A stretch of DNA of 27,676 nt, taken from NCBI GenBank assembly GCA_964399465.1, contig CAYNRA010000037.1, positions 1 through 27,676 of the forward strand, given 5' to 3'. Below are positions 1 to 7,595 of the stretch, piece after piece (positions within the stretch are counted from its first letter, which is position 1; each line of letters opens with the position of its first letter). This DNA comes from CAYNRA01 sp964399465. Its GTDB lineage: Bacteria > Bacteroidota > Bacteroidia > Cytophagales > Spirosomataceae. Below the pieces are notes generated by a model. That model saw only the letters and a program-made list of their open reading frames with translations. It was not told the origin of the DNA and searched no databases. Position numbers and translations under genes: made by a program.

Positions 1-71
1 GATTCGAACCACCGTAGGCATTCACCAGCAGATTTACAGTCTGCCCCATTTGGCCACTCTGGTACACCCCC
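1..71 (-). tRNA. tRNA-Tyr (GUA), 3' end cut by window edge
   Basis: On the minus strand the 5' acceptor strand GGGGGTG begins at base 71, followed by TA and a D arm CCA...TGG around GAGTGGCCAAA. The anticodon loop is CTGTAAA (anticodon GUA, Tyr) within the stem CAGA/TCTG. A long variable arm, typical of bacterial tRNA-Tyr, follows, then the T arm GGTTCGAATC, where the window ends. The 3' acceptor strand lies outside. More tRNAs may follow, as Tyr tRNA genes are often clustered; this cannot be seen here. Confidence 0.95.
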
Positions 72-109
72 TTATTTAGCTACTTATTAACATTAACTAA
101 ATTGAGTTG

Positions 110-141
110 CAAAAGTAAATACTAAATCTTTACTATCCAAA
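110..141 (-). promoter_or_regulatory. Bacteroidota-type promoter of tRNA-Tyr
   Basis: On the minus strand there is TTTG (141-138), a 20-base spacer and TACTTTTG (117-110), an exact match to the TTTG-N19/20-TAnnTTTG housekeeping promoter of Bacteroidota. The predicted transcription start lies about 30 bases upstream of the mature tRNA 5' end at base 71. It is placed in the gap after the preceding operon. Confidence 0.75.
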
Positions 142-159
142 TATATTTTAAAAAAAGTA

Positions 160-1128
160 TTATATTCTTATCCCAAATGACCAAACTCGTTCTCCTCGTT
201 GCTCTACTTGAAAAAGTGGTGTAAAATCGTTTTTAAAAAAGAACTTCATCCCTGAAACTTTACCAATTTCTATTCCCCAACCTACAAATAGTTTACTCAT
301 ATTGAAATCACTTTTTACTTTCTGTCTTCCTTCCTCTCTAGATTTCACCTTAGAAAAACCTCCATATCTAAACCCTACACTTGGCCCTGTGCTCAGCATC
401 CAGCCAGAATCTTTAAGTCCAATATTTATGGTCAAAGGAACATTGACCATGGGTACTACTATTTTTGACTTTTTGAGTGGTACATTTGAAACCACAAATC
501 GAGTCATATCAGCCTGCTCCTCAATAAGTCTATCATTTTTAAGATGAAAATTATACCATGCTATTTCTGGAGCCGTACCTACTGCAAATTCTAAGTTATG
601 AATCTTACCTATGTACGTATATTTCTTAAACGAAATAGCAAAGTATCTCGATTTCCAATCATTTAATTTATTGTCTAGTTGAATTGTATTTACTGGATTC
701 CATTGGTTAAATCCAAGATAAAACCCTACATCTCTTTTGGGAAAAAACGATGATAGCCTTACCGGATTTTCATTTTGATTCTTTTCATCCTTCACTTTTT
801 CGTCTAGACTCACGATTTTTATAGTTAGACAATTTACGTCATTTATGCAAATGCTATATTTTTTACTTGCCTGACCGTTCTTCATGAATGTTTGGATAGA
901 ATCTAATTGTATCTCATTTGCACCTAACTCACGTATTAGATTTAAGGTAGTTAAATTTGTTGGTAAATTTGGGACATCTATTGTTAATTGAATCTTTACT
1001 TTTTTTTCAAACTGCTTATCGTAAAATTCAACGGTAGTCGAATCGACACTTTTTCCTTCAGCATGCACTTTTTCTGTCTGCAAAATAAAAAATAGCAAAC
1101 TACACATCAAAATATGTATTCTTTTCAT
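160..1128 (-). CDS. secreted, probably outer-membrane beta-barrel protein of unknown function
   Basis: 322 residues. The N-terminus has a Sec signal peptide: basic MKR, a hydrophobic core at about residues 5-17, and a likely cleavage near VHA-E at 22-24. The rest has alternating polar/aromatic strands rich in Gly, Phe and Tyr (for example GFYLGFNQW, STGPSVGFRYGGF, FVGWGIEIG) and ends in a strand-like WSFGIRI. This fits an outer-membrane barrel, but I recognise no specific family. It starts in a TAATG overlap with the stop of the upstream anti-sigma candidate, so the two are probably translationally coupled. As last gene of a sigma/anti-sigma operon it could be the sensed or regulated envelope component; that is inference from position only. 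Confidence 0.6.
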   Translation of the reverse strand: MKRIHILMCSLLFFILQTEKVHAEGKSVDSTTVEFYDKQFEKKVKIQLTIDVPNLPTNLTTLNLIRELGANEIQLDSIQTFMKNGQASKKYSICINDVNCLTIKIVSLDEKVKDEKNQNENPVRLSSFFPKRDVGFYLGFNQWNPVNTIQLDNKLNDWKSRYFAISFKKYTYIGKIHNLEFAVGTAPEIAWYNFHLKNDRLIEEQADMTRFVVSNVPLKKSKIVVPMVNVPLTINIGLKDSGWMLSTGPSVGFRYGGFSKVKSREEGRQKVKSDFNMSKLFVGWGIEIGKVSGMKFFFKNDFTPLFQVEQRGERVWSFGIRI

Positions 1129-1844
1129 TATTTACTCAGTTTACTTTTAAACCAATTTACTCTTGATTTGAATTCGTTGGCTTCGTTGTATAAAAAATTA
1201 TCTTCTTTTGTGAATAATTTGGCGATTGTTACTTTCTCCTCAACTATTTCGCCATATTTCAAAAGCATTAGTTCTTGCATGATGGCATCACCTTTTTTCA
1301 CTTCTTCTTCACTTAGAAAATTGCTCGATATATTTATCCAAGATTTCTCATCTATTTCGCCTTTTACTTTTGCATAGTGAACATCGAATAAGAACGCATT
1401 TGTACTGGCAATTTTATTAATCTCAAATTCATTTATCCTATTAAAAGGCTTATCTTCCTCGTACTTCAACTCATTTTGCACAGTATCCTCTTGTAGTATA
1501 TTCTGTTCTCGAGATAATTGATTTTTTCTCGCTATCACTGGCTGTTTTTTTTCTATTACATCAACTTTTTGAGCAATTTCCAATACTTCTTCACTATGTA
1601 TTTCTTTATTCATGTAATCATGCTTTTGTACTACAACAGCACCCTTAGTAAATCTTTTACTTTTCACTTGATTTAGATAAAGTAAGAAGGTGAGACTTCC
1701 CAATATAACACTCGCAGCCACACTTGATATCACTCTACTCCTATTTGAAACCAATTGGCTTTGTCTTTTTTTGAACAAATCATTGGCCCTCTGAGAAGGC
1801 AAAACCTCTAGGTTCTGTACTTTCTTTATCAACTCATTTCCCAT
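1128..1844 (-). CDS. membrane-anchored anti-sigma factor candidate
   Basis: 238 residues with a short basic cytoplasmic N-terminus (residues 1-37), one hydrophobic segment at about 38-58, and a long charged region beyond it that would be periplasmic. No zinc-binding HxxxCxxC anti-sigma motif is present and I see no recognisable periplasmic domain. The call rests on topology and on position: it starts two bases after the stop of an ECF sigma factor gene and overlaps the next gene by one base (TAATG). In Bacteroidota, ECF sigma genes are commonly followed by such one-pass regulators. The N-terminal segment with LPSQRANDLFKKRQSQL would be the sigma-binding part if the call is right. Confidence 0.55.
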   Translation of the reverse strand: MGNELIKKVQNLEVLPSQRANDLFKKRQSQLVSNRSRVISSVAASVILGSLTFLLYLNQVKSKRFTKGAVVVQKHDYMNKEIHSEEVLEIAQKVDVIEKKQPVIARKNQLSREQNILQEDTVQNELKYEEDKPFNRINEFEINKIASTNAFLFDVHYAKVKGEIDEKSWINISSNFLSEEEVKKGDAIMQELMLLKYGEIVEEKVTIAKLFTKEDNFLYNEANEFKSRVNWFKSKLSK

Positions 1845-1846
1845 AA

Positions 1847-2413
1847 TTATTTTACTCGACTTACGGTATTTAGTTCTTTCTCGATCTGTTCTCTTAAAAT
1901 TGCTTTGGCTCTACTCAATTGTGACTTTGAGGTCCCTTCTGAAATGCCCAAATTTTCTGCAATTTCTATATGTGAATAGCCTTCTACTACATACATATTA
2001 AACACTGTTCTATAACCAATGGGTAAATCCGATATCATTTTATGTAGTTCCTCTGCCTCTAAACTTGTAAATGCCTCAATGCTAAACTCTGATTCGTACT
2101 CTTCCGTTGCAACCCAATAAACTTTTGGACCTCTGAACTTCATTAAACATTCATTAACCATTATTCTTTTCATCCAACCTTCGAAAGATCCTTCTCCTTT
2201 ATATGAGTCAATTTTTGTAAATATCTTCATAAATCCTTCAATCATGATATCCTCAGCTAACATTTGATCCTTCAGATAGCGCATACAAAGAGCCAACATT
2301 TTAGGTGCGAATTTTTCGTACAGATAGGTTTGTGCATCTTTTTTTTGCTTCTTAAGTGCAAAAACCAACTGAATTTCGTCTTTGTAGTCTTTTTGTTGGA
2401 AAATTTTCAACAT
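1847..2413 (-). CDS. ECF-type RNA polymerase sigma factor
   Basis: 188 residues, the usual size for an ECF sigma factor. Sigma region 2 spans about residues 30-95 (YLYEKFAPKMLALCMRYL, then AEDIMIEGFMKIF and GSFEGWMKRIMVNECL), where the core-binding and -10 recognition helices lie. Sigma region 4 spans about 121-175, with the helix-turn-helix GYSHIEIAENLGISEGTSKS that reads the -35 element. A linker without further domains joins them. It heads the three-gene operon with an anti-sigma candidate and an envelope protein, the standard layout of a cell-envelope-responsive ECF module. An ECF-like promoter and an unusually strong ribosome binding site precede it, suggesting autoregulation and efficient translation. 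Confidence 0.92.
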   Translation of the reverse strand: MLKIFQQKDYKDEIQLVFALKKQKKDAQTYLYEKFAPKMLALCMRYLKDQMLAEDIMIEGFMKIFTKIDSYKGEGSFEGWMKRIMVNECLMKFRGPKVYWVATEEYESEFSIEAFTSLEAEELHKMISDLPIGYRTVFNMYVVEGYSHIEIAENLGISEGTSKSQLSRAKAILREQIEKELNTVSRVK

Positions 2414-2418
2414 ATTAT

Positions 2419-2424
2419 CTCCTT
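2419..2424 (-). promoter_or_regulatory. strong Shine-Dalgarno site of the ECF sigma gene
   Basis: AAGGAG on the minus strand, five bases (ATAAT) before the ATG at 2413. A near-ideal Shine-Dalgarno is unusual here, because most genes in this window have none. It fixes the start of the sigma factor gene. Confidence 0.7.
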
Positions 2425-2433
2425 GGGTTGCTG

Positions 2434-2463
2434 ATTAGATGCATTAATCGGAAAGTTGGTTGC
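2434..2463 (-). promoter_or_regulatory. ECF-type promoter, probably autoregulated
   Basis: On the minus strand GCAACC (2463-2458) is followed about 15 bases later by GCATCTAAT (2442-2434). An AAC-containing -35 and a short TCTA-type -10 are typical of ECF-dependent promoters, and no TAnnTTTG element is visible. It lies directly after the terminator of the upstream operon and just before the sigma gene, so the sigma factor probably transcribes its own operon. Confidence 0.5.
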
Positions 2464-2465
2464 AT

Positions 2466-2491
2466 AAAAAAAGGGCGTATCGCCCTTTTTT
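2466..2491 (-). terminator. intrinsic terminator of the respiratory operon
   Basis: Hairpin GGGCG-TAT-CGCCC (2473-2485) flanked by an A-run on one side and a T-run on the other. It works as a terminator on the minus strand right after the stop at 2492, and its symmetry would also stop plus-strand transcripts. It separates the respiratory operon from the sigma factor operon. Confidence 0.88.
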
Positions 2492-2764
2492 TTATTTTTT
2501 AAATATGTCATTCAACCTTGCCTCAAGTGTCAGCCTTTCTTTTAACTCTTTTTTTCCTGTTCTATACCACAAAAAACCCACGACAAGCACCAATAAATAA
2601 GGCATAGAGAGTAAATAAAGAATCCCAAAGTTAATACCAGTTCCAATCACTCCTCTGCCCTCACTCAAATTACTGCCGACTGTTGCTCTGCACATAGCGC
2701 ATTGTGCAGCGACATCCATTAGTGTACCGAAAAAAAGGAATAAAATGATGGTAATTTTTCTCAT
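2492..2764 (-). CDS. small membrane protein with an N-terminal CAMC motif, last gene of the oxidase operon
   Basis: 90 residues. A signal-peptide-like segment (residues 1-20, ending VAA-Q) is followed at once by QCAMCRATVG, so a CxxC pair at 22-25 would sit at the start of the mature exported protein. A second hydrophobic segment spans about 47-67 and a charged C-terminal tail follows. Small proteins of this kind recur next to SCO and DUF420 genes in Bacteroidota as far as I recall; no function is established that I know of. Beside a SCO copper chaperone, metal or thiol handling during oxidase assembly is a reasonable guess. It starts 10 bases after the DUF420 gene and is followed by the terminator. 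Confidence 0.65.
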   Translation of the reverse strand: MRKITIILFLFFGTLMDVAAQCAMCRATVGSNLSEGRGVIGTGINFGILYLLSMPYLLVLVVGFLWYRTGKKELKERLTLEARLNDIFKK

Positions 2765-2774
2765 ACTATTTTCT

Positions 2775-3293
2775 TTAATTGTAATAAGGAGAAATCATTA
2801 AATATGCTATTACGCCAGTCACTGATACATATAGCCAAATTGGAAATGCGATTTTTGTTACCTTTTTATGTTCAGCAAATTGTTTCGTGACTGCAAAGTA
2901 CATTGCTCTCAGTACAAAAGGCAATACAACCAATGAAAGTAAGATATGACTTATTAAAATAAAGTAATAGAAATATCTGATAGAACCTACACCTCCAAAT
3001 TTTGTTGATTCGTTAGTAAGATGATACAAAACATAAAATACTAAGAAGATTGCACCCAAAACAAAGGCGAACCTCATTAAATTTTGATGAAGTTCAATTT
3101 TTTTTGATTTAATTGCCCACACTGCCATAACCAGAACGACAGAAGTCAAGGAGTTAATTCCTGCATTTAAGTGCGGTAATATTTTTGTCCATTGGCCTAG
3201 TTGTACTTTTTGGGGCAAACCGAGTAAAATAGCTACTACAAGCGGGATTATAACTGAAACTATGTTTATAAATTTCGTTGACTTTACTTCCAT
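2775..3293 (-). CDS. DUF420 family membrane protein, CtaM-like oxidase assembly factor
   Basis: About 172 residues with four to five membrane segments. Conserved-looking histidines lie in ILPHLNAG, KIELHQNLMR, YVLYHLTNES and ILISHILLS, the pattern of the DUF420 (YozB/CtaM) family. CtaM is required for assembly of heme A oxidases in Firmicutes and is thought to act on heme insertion; the same role is likely here given the neighbours. I chose the ATG at 3293, four bases after the SCO stop (TAAGATAATG), because the genes in this operon are tightly spaced without long overlaps. An in-frame ATG at 3311 would add MIKNKI and overlap the SCO gene by 14 bases. Confidence 0.82.
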   Translation of the reverse strand: MEVKSTKFINIVSVIIPLVVAILLGLPQKVQLGQWTKILPHLNAGINSLTSVVLVMAVWAIKSKKIELHQNLMRFAFVLGAIFLVFYVLYHLTNESTKFGGVGSIRYFYYFILISHILLSLVVLPFVLRAMYFAVTKQFAEHKKVTKIAFPIWLYVSVTGVIAYLMISPYYN

Positions 3294-3297
3294 TATC

Positions 3298-3993
3298 TTA
3301 TTCTTTATCATTAAAACCTTCGAGAAGAACTTTAATTTCCACGTTTAGGCGCTTTAACTCATCTTTATTCGTTCCGTCATAAATTCCTCTCACAAAACCT
3401 AAATTATCTATAAGTAACAACTTTTCAGAATGAATAAATGTTTCATCTGGGTTTGTGATTGTTGAATCGTATGCGGAAGCATCAGCGACAGGTAACTTGA
3501 ACCCTTTGATAGCCAAGTCATATATATACGATTTTTCACCTGTTAGTAAGTGCCATTGACTTAAATCAAGCTCATTTTCTTGCGCGTATTTTTTCAAAAC
3601 GGCTGGAGTATCAAACTTGGGGTCAATCGAAATAGATACAATTTTTACTCGTTCATTTCCCTTGAACTCTTCTTGAACTCCCTTTTGGTTGCGTGTAATT
3701 ACTGGACAAACCGTACCACATCTTGAAAAAAAGAAACTAACAACACAAATTTTGTCTTTAAATTCGTTTGAATTTATGGAGACAGCATCATGATTGATTA
3801 ATTCAAAATTAGGTATTTGATGAAAAACTGTATCGCCGTTACTCACTAAAACTTCCCCATTATCCTGGATGACAGGCATAAAGTAAGGAAGGTTAAACTT
3901 ATTTTCTCCAAACACCTTCAAGAAAATAAAAACGGAGGCCGGAACAACCAATAATGCTATCAGTATTCCGGCCTTTACATATTTATTTGTCAT
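3298..3993 (-). CDS. sco: SCO1/SenC family copper chaperone for the oxidase CuA site
   Basis: 231 residues from the ATG at 3993. One N-terminal membrane anchor (about residues 8-27) precedes a thioredoxin-fold domain. The SCO copper ligands are visible: RCGTVCP (C92, C96) and the distal histidine in FIHSEK (H188). SCO proteins deliver copper to, or reduce the cysteines of, the CuA centre of subunit II (ctaC, same operon). The open frame extends upstream to 4080, but that part overlaps the subunit IV gene and is not hydrophobic or conserved; the ATG two bases after the subunit IV stop is the better start. Confidence 0.93.
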   Translation of the reverse strand: MTNKYVKAGILIALLVVPASVFIFLKVFGENKFNLPYFMPVIQDNGEVLVSNGDTVFHQIPNFELINHDAVSINSNEFKDKICVVSFFFSRCGTVCPVITRNQKGVQEEFKGNERVKIVSISIDPKFDTPAVLKKYAQENELDLSQWHLLTGEKSYIYDLAIKGFKLPVADASAYDSTITNPDETFIHSEKLLLIDNLGFVRGIYDGTNKDELKRLNVEIKVLLEGFNDKE

Positions 3994-3995
3994 CT

Positions 3996-4316
3996 TTATA
4001 TCTTTCCGATGTAACCACCTTCTACGATCAAAGCTACTAATAACCAAACTACAAAGAGTGCTGGTAAAACAACAGACCAAACAAAAACTTTAACCTCTTG
4101 TTTCAAGTGCATGAACGTACCTACGATATAGAATGCTTTTACAATTGTCATCAGGATAAAAATAATAATTTTTGTCCATTTGAACTTGTCTGTATCCAGA
4201 CCAAAAGCGATAGCAAACTCTAGAGCTGTAAGAATCAAAAGAATTACAAATACTCTCCACAATTCTTTCGTTTGTGGTTTCAGCTTCTCGCCAGAATTAT
4301 TTATTTGACTTGCCAT
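3996..4316 (-). CDS. cytochrome c oxidase subunit IV (prokaryotic type)
   Basis: 106 residues with three membrane segments at about 22-40, 47-68 and 77-98, the size and topology of the CyoD/CtaF-like small subunit. The segment KAFYIVGTFMHLKQE between helices 2 and 3 is characteristic of the Bacteroidota subunit IV family. It has no cofactor and probably stabilises the oxidase. It follows subunit III by 19 bases and precedes sco by two bases. Confidence 0.85.
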   Translation of the reverse strand: MASQINNSGEKLKPQTKELWRVFVILLILTALEFAIAFGLDTDKFKWTKIIIFILMTIVKAFYIVGTFMHLKQEVKVFVWSVVLPALFVVWLLVALIVEGGYIGKI

Positions 4317-4335
4317 GATAATATTTTTTTGACTA

Positions 4336-5097
4336 TTAAACTAAATAGAAGAATGTGAACACAAATACCCAAACTAAATCTACAAAGTGCCAATAAAGTC
4401 CTACTTTTTCTACCATTTCATAGTGTCCTCTTTTTTCGTATACTCCATTTACAGTGTTATAGAAAATAATGATATTCAAAATAACCCCTGAAAACACGTG
4501 AGTACCATGAAATCCTGTGATGAAGAAGAAGAAGTCTGCAAATGCTGTTGGTCCATATTCATTTACAACCAAGTTTGCTCCAAAGATTTTAGTACCATCC
4601 GCTAGAGTTAACCCTTCTGCCGATCCATGAATAAAGTGCGACCATTCCCATGCTTGTGAGCCTAAAAATACAAATCCACCTAAAATAGTCCACAACATCC
4701 ATTTTTCAACATCTGCTTTGTCTCTTCTGTGTCCAGCTTCTACAGCAAGCACCATCGTAACCGAGCTGAAAATCAAGATAAATGTCATTATACCTACGAA
4801 TACTAACGGTAAGCTAACACCGTGAAAAAAAGGTACTGCCTCAAACACTTTTTCTGGGACAGGCCACCATTCGTGTGAAAGTTCAAAAGTTTTATGCGTC
4901 ATATCAGGCACTACCTCCTTAAAGCTTGGAAAGCTGAATCTTACCAAACCATACGCGATAAGTAATGCTGAAAATGTAAAAGTGTCTGATAGTAAAAAAA
5001 TCCACATCATCAGTTTGCCATACCCTACTTTCATAGGTTGGACCCCACCTTCCCACATTAAATGTTCTGGGGTACTTGAAGTTTTAGTTGCTGCCAT
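4336..5097 (-). CDS. ctaE: cytochrome c oxidase subunit III
   Basis: 253 residues with five predicted membrane helices beginning at GKLMMWIFLLSDTF. Family signatures are GFHGTHVFSG and the C-terminal YWHFVDLVWVFVF. Subunit III has no redox centre; it supports subunit I and helps keep the enzyme stable during turnover. This copy has an extra loop between the first helices (about residues 35-70) compared with the shorter subunit III gene upstream, so the two are not simple duplicates. A 90-base gap separates it from that gene, larger than other gaps in this part of the operon. Confidence 0.92.
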   Translation of the reverse strand: MAATKTSSTPEHLMWEGGVQPMKVGYGKLMMWIFLLSDTFTFSALLIAYGLVRFSFPSFKEVVPDMTHKTFELSHEWWPVPEKVFEAVPFFHGVSLPLVFVGIMTFILIFSSVTMVLAVEAGHRRDKADVEKWMLWTILGGFVFLGSQAWEWSHFIHGSAEGLTLADGTKIFGANLVVNEYGPTAFADFFFFITGFHGTHVFSGVILNIIIFYNTVNGVYEKRGHYEMVEKVGLYWHFVDLVWVFVFTFFYLV

Positions 5098-5128
5098 AAA
5101 AATTGATTGAGTTTTTCAAAAACATAAG

Positions 5129-5136
5129 CAAATTTA
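5129..5136 (-). promoter_or_regulatory. possible internal promoter (-7 element only) before ctaE
   Basis: TAAATTTG on the minus strand matches the Bacteroidota -7 element and lies 31 bases before the ctaE start, in the unusually long 90-base gap. No TTTG is found at the right distance upstream, so this is weak. It would give extra expression of ctaE, subunit IV, sco and assembly genes. Confidence 0.3.
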
Positions 5137-5187
5137 GTAAACAAATGATTTAAAATACTTCTTGCTTAAAAGTTTTTAGGATTATTT

Positions 5188-5766
5188 TTATCTAAAGTAA
5201 ATTAAAAATACCAGTAAATACACCCAAAGTAAATCTAAAAAATGCCAATATGTATTACATACTTGAAGTTGTACCAATTTTTTCGAGTGTATTTTAGTTC
5301 TAAATGCGGCCAAGAAAGCAGCTAAAATAACAAAAAGACCTGAAACGAGGTGAATTCCGTGTAAGCCAGTCAGTATATAGAAGAAACTTCCAGACGGATT
5401 TCCTTTTAAATAAACACCTTGTCTTTGTAAGTCTTGCCATCCAAAATATTGCAAAATCAAGAATATCAATCCCAAGACAAATGCTATCGAAATGAATATT
5501 TTCAAGTTTTTAAACTCGTCTTTTTTTGCCATTTTAAGTGACAACTCAAGAAAAAGGCTACTAAACAACAAAACTACCGTACTTACATAAAAAATGGAAG
5601 GGATTGTAAATTCAGTCCAGTTACCTTCTGCTCTTCTAACCAAATAAGCACTCGTTTGCGATGCAAACAACATGACAATTGAAATGATGAATAACCATGT
5701 AATAAACTTCCATTTATTGACGGTCAAAATAGGTGTTGGCTTTTGAGAAATACTTTTACTTTTCAT
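5188..5766 (-). CDS. second cytochrome c oxidase subunit III-like protein
   Basis: 192 residues and five membrane helices. It carries the same family motifs as ctaE: GLHGIHLVSG and YWHFLDLLWVYLLVF near the C-terminus, plus the entry motif ASQTSAYLVRR in the first helix. It is shorter than ctaE and starts in a TAATG overlap with the stop of ctaB, which indicates coupled translation. Two adjacent subunit III family genes are known in Bacteroidota oxidase clusters. Whether both sit in one enzyme, or one serves assembly, cannot be told from sequence. Confidence 0.88.
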   Translation of the reverse strand: MKSKSISQKPTPILTVNKWKFITWLFIISIVMLFASQTSAYLVRRAEGNWTEFTIPSIFYVSTVVLLFSSLFLELSLKMAKKDEFKNLKIFISIAFVLGLIFLILQYFGWQDLQRQGVYLKGNPSGSFFYILTGLHGIHLVSGLFVILAAFLAAFRTKIHSKKLVQLQVCNTYWHFLDLLWVYLLVFLIYFR

Positions 5767-6650
5767 TATATTTTATCAAAAAGATACGATAATTGAACAA
5801 TTGGTAGATATAAAAACGAACCAAACATTAACTGAAGTGCTGCTTTATCATTTACTTTTCGCATCAGATGAAATGTTTGTGCTAAAAATAATAGTCCACA
5901 AAGCATAGCAATAATTGCAGAGTTTAGACCTGTCATTTCCAGATAAAAAGGAACCCAACAAAGCGGTATTAAAAAAAGCGTATATATCATCATTTGAAAC
6001 GCTGTGTGGATGTTTTTTTCACCTGATGAAGGTAGCAGCTTAAAACCTGCTTTTTTGTAATCCTCATCTAAAACCCACGCTATTGCCCAAAAATGGGGAA
6101 ATTGCCAAAAAAACTGAATAGCGAATAGTATTCCTGGTTCCAGACCAAAATGACCTGTTGCCGCTACCCATCCAATCATTGGAGGAAACGCACCTGGAAG
6201 TGCACCAACTGCAACTGCTACTGGCCCGACTCTTTTTAACGGAGTGTATACAAAACCATACAATATGATACTCAATAGTGCTAGTAAAGCTGCTTTGTAA
6301 TTGAAAACGATTGCTAATAGACATATTGAAGAAACACCCAAAACGAATGAGAATATCTTAGCTTCTTGAGCCGAAACCCTTCCTGATGGTAATGGTCTTT
6401 CTTTCGTTCTCTTCATGAGTTTATCCAGATTGATTTCTATCAATTGGTTAATCACATTTGCAGATGCTGTAGTGGCGTAACCTGCTACTGCAAAAACAAT
6501 GAGTTTTATTATACTAAAATCTTGTGCGGCTAGAGCATACCCAAACAAACTCGAAAAGACAACTGTTATACTCAGTCGAAATTTAGTTAAGTCGAAAAAC
6601 GCTCTTACCTTATCTATACTCTTATTTTTACTTATTGAAATTTGGTTCAT
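5766..6650 (-). CDS. ctaB: protoheme IX farnesyltransferase (heme O synthase)
   Basis: 294 residues from the ATG at 6650. Converts heme B to heme O by adding a farnesyl group, the first step to heme A. The polyprenyltransferase (UbiA superfamily) signature is clear at about residues 65-90: NVINQLIE, then DKLMKRTKERPLPSGR. Other conserved parts are YTPLKRVGP, GALPGAFPPMIGW, WQFPHFWAIAW and DEDYKKAGFKLLP. About nine hydrophobic helices are present. A GTG at 6653 lies directly before the ATG and could also serve as start; the upstream ctaA stop ends at 6655, so either start is tightly spaced. Confidence 0.95.
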   Translation of the reverse strand: MNQISISKNKSIDKVRAFFDLTKFRLSITVVFSSLFGYALAAQDFSIIKLIVFAVAGYATTASANVINQLIEINLDKLMKRTKERPLPSGRVSAQEAKIFSFVLGVSSICLLAIVFNYKAALLALLSIILYGFVYTPLKRVGPVAVAVGALPGAFPPMIGWVAATGHFGLEPGILFAIQFFWQFPHFWAIAWVLDEDYKKAGFKLLPSSGEKNIHTAFQMMIYTLFLIPLCWVPFYLEMTGLNSAIIAMLCGLLFLAQTFHLMRKVNDKAALQLMFGSFLYLPIVQLSYLFDKI

Positions 6651-6654
6651 CACA

Positions 6655-7587
6655 TTATCTTAATTTAGACCTGACCAAAACGATGGATAGCACACCTAAA
6701 ATAATCGTTGAAAAAACTAAATGAAATGGCTGTGCGTATCTTGAAATATCAAAAAAATACAAAACTAAGCCCGTCGCAAATTCGAAAATCACTAAATAGA
6801 ATGTCCATTTGACTGATGCATTAACCATCTCTTTTTTTCTTTTTTCTAATCTATAAAGGAAATAAGAAAGTATAATTAATGCTGAAGCTAATAAAATATG
6901 TACGTAGAAAATATTTCCAAGATTATTACTCCATTCACTTCTCGGAATATTTGTATACAAGGAAAGATGATCCACAACTTCCCTTACTTGCGTACCTAGT
7001 AGAATTTGAAGACTTGTTACTAGTAATAGTATTTTTGCAATAAATTCTGACTGATTATCTAGCTCGAATGCCATTGAGAGTTTATACTCGTTTTTAGCAT
7101 GAACATATATGTAGTTATATACATAAACCATTAGCAGAGCAACAATCATGTGTAACGTAACCATTACCGGAAGTAGCTCATTCGATACTACCTTAGATCC
7201 TAACCAACCTTGGAAAATAACCATGATTAATCCGATGAAAGAAGCATACCATATCTTTCTATTTCCTCTTTTATGTACAAACCATGCTGCAAAAGCTGTC
7301 ATCAAAATGATTAAACCAACCAGTACACCTGCAAGTCTGTTTAGGTATTCTGTCCATGTTTTAAATACATTAAACTCAACCTCCCCTTTCAACTTTTTAC
7401 CAAATATTTCTTCATAATTTGGAGGTAACTCACTAACATCCGTTGGTGGGATCCATAATCCAAAGCATTTTGGCCAGTCTGGACATCCCATTCCTGAGCC
7501 TGTTGCTCTAACCAATCCACCGATAAAAATCAATAGATATAGCGCAACCAATGCCACTAGGGACAAATAATAAAATTTTCTTACCAT
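6655..7587 (-). CDS. ctaA: heme A synthase (COX15/CtaA family)
   Basis: 310 residues, about eight membrane helices. Oxidises the methyl group of heme O to give heme A for subunit I. Signatures: GGLVRATGSGMGCPDWPKC with the cysteine pair after helix 1, EYLNRLAG in the second helix, and histidines likely to bind heme in LHMIVALL, YVHILLASA and PFHLVFST. The length matches the family. It is separated from ctaD by a gap holding a strong terminator-like hairpin, so it is likely expressed at a lower level than the oxidase subunits. Confidence 0.95.
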   Translation of the reverse strand: MVRKFYYLSLVALVALYLLIFIGGLVRATGSGMGCPDWPKCFGLWIPPTDVSELPPNYEEIFGKKLKGEVEFNVFKTWTEYLNRLAGVLVGLIILMTAFAAWFVHKRGNRKIWYASFIGLIMVIFQGWLGSKVVSNELLPVMVTLHMIVALLMVYVYNYIYVHAKNEYKLSMAFELDNQSEFIAKILLLVTSLQILLGTQVREVVDHLSLYTNIPRSEWSNNLGNIFYVHILLASALIILSYFLYRLEKRKKEMVNASVKWTFYLVIFEFATGLVLYFFDISRYAQPFHLVFSTIILGVLSIVLVRSKLR

Positions 7588-7595
7588 TTTATTAG

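Noticed and set aside
3994..4080. Longer SCO protein starting at 4080
   Set aside because: The added 29 residues overlap the subunit IV gene and are not signal-like, whereas the ATG at 3993 follows the subunit IV stop by two bases and begins the membrane anchor.
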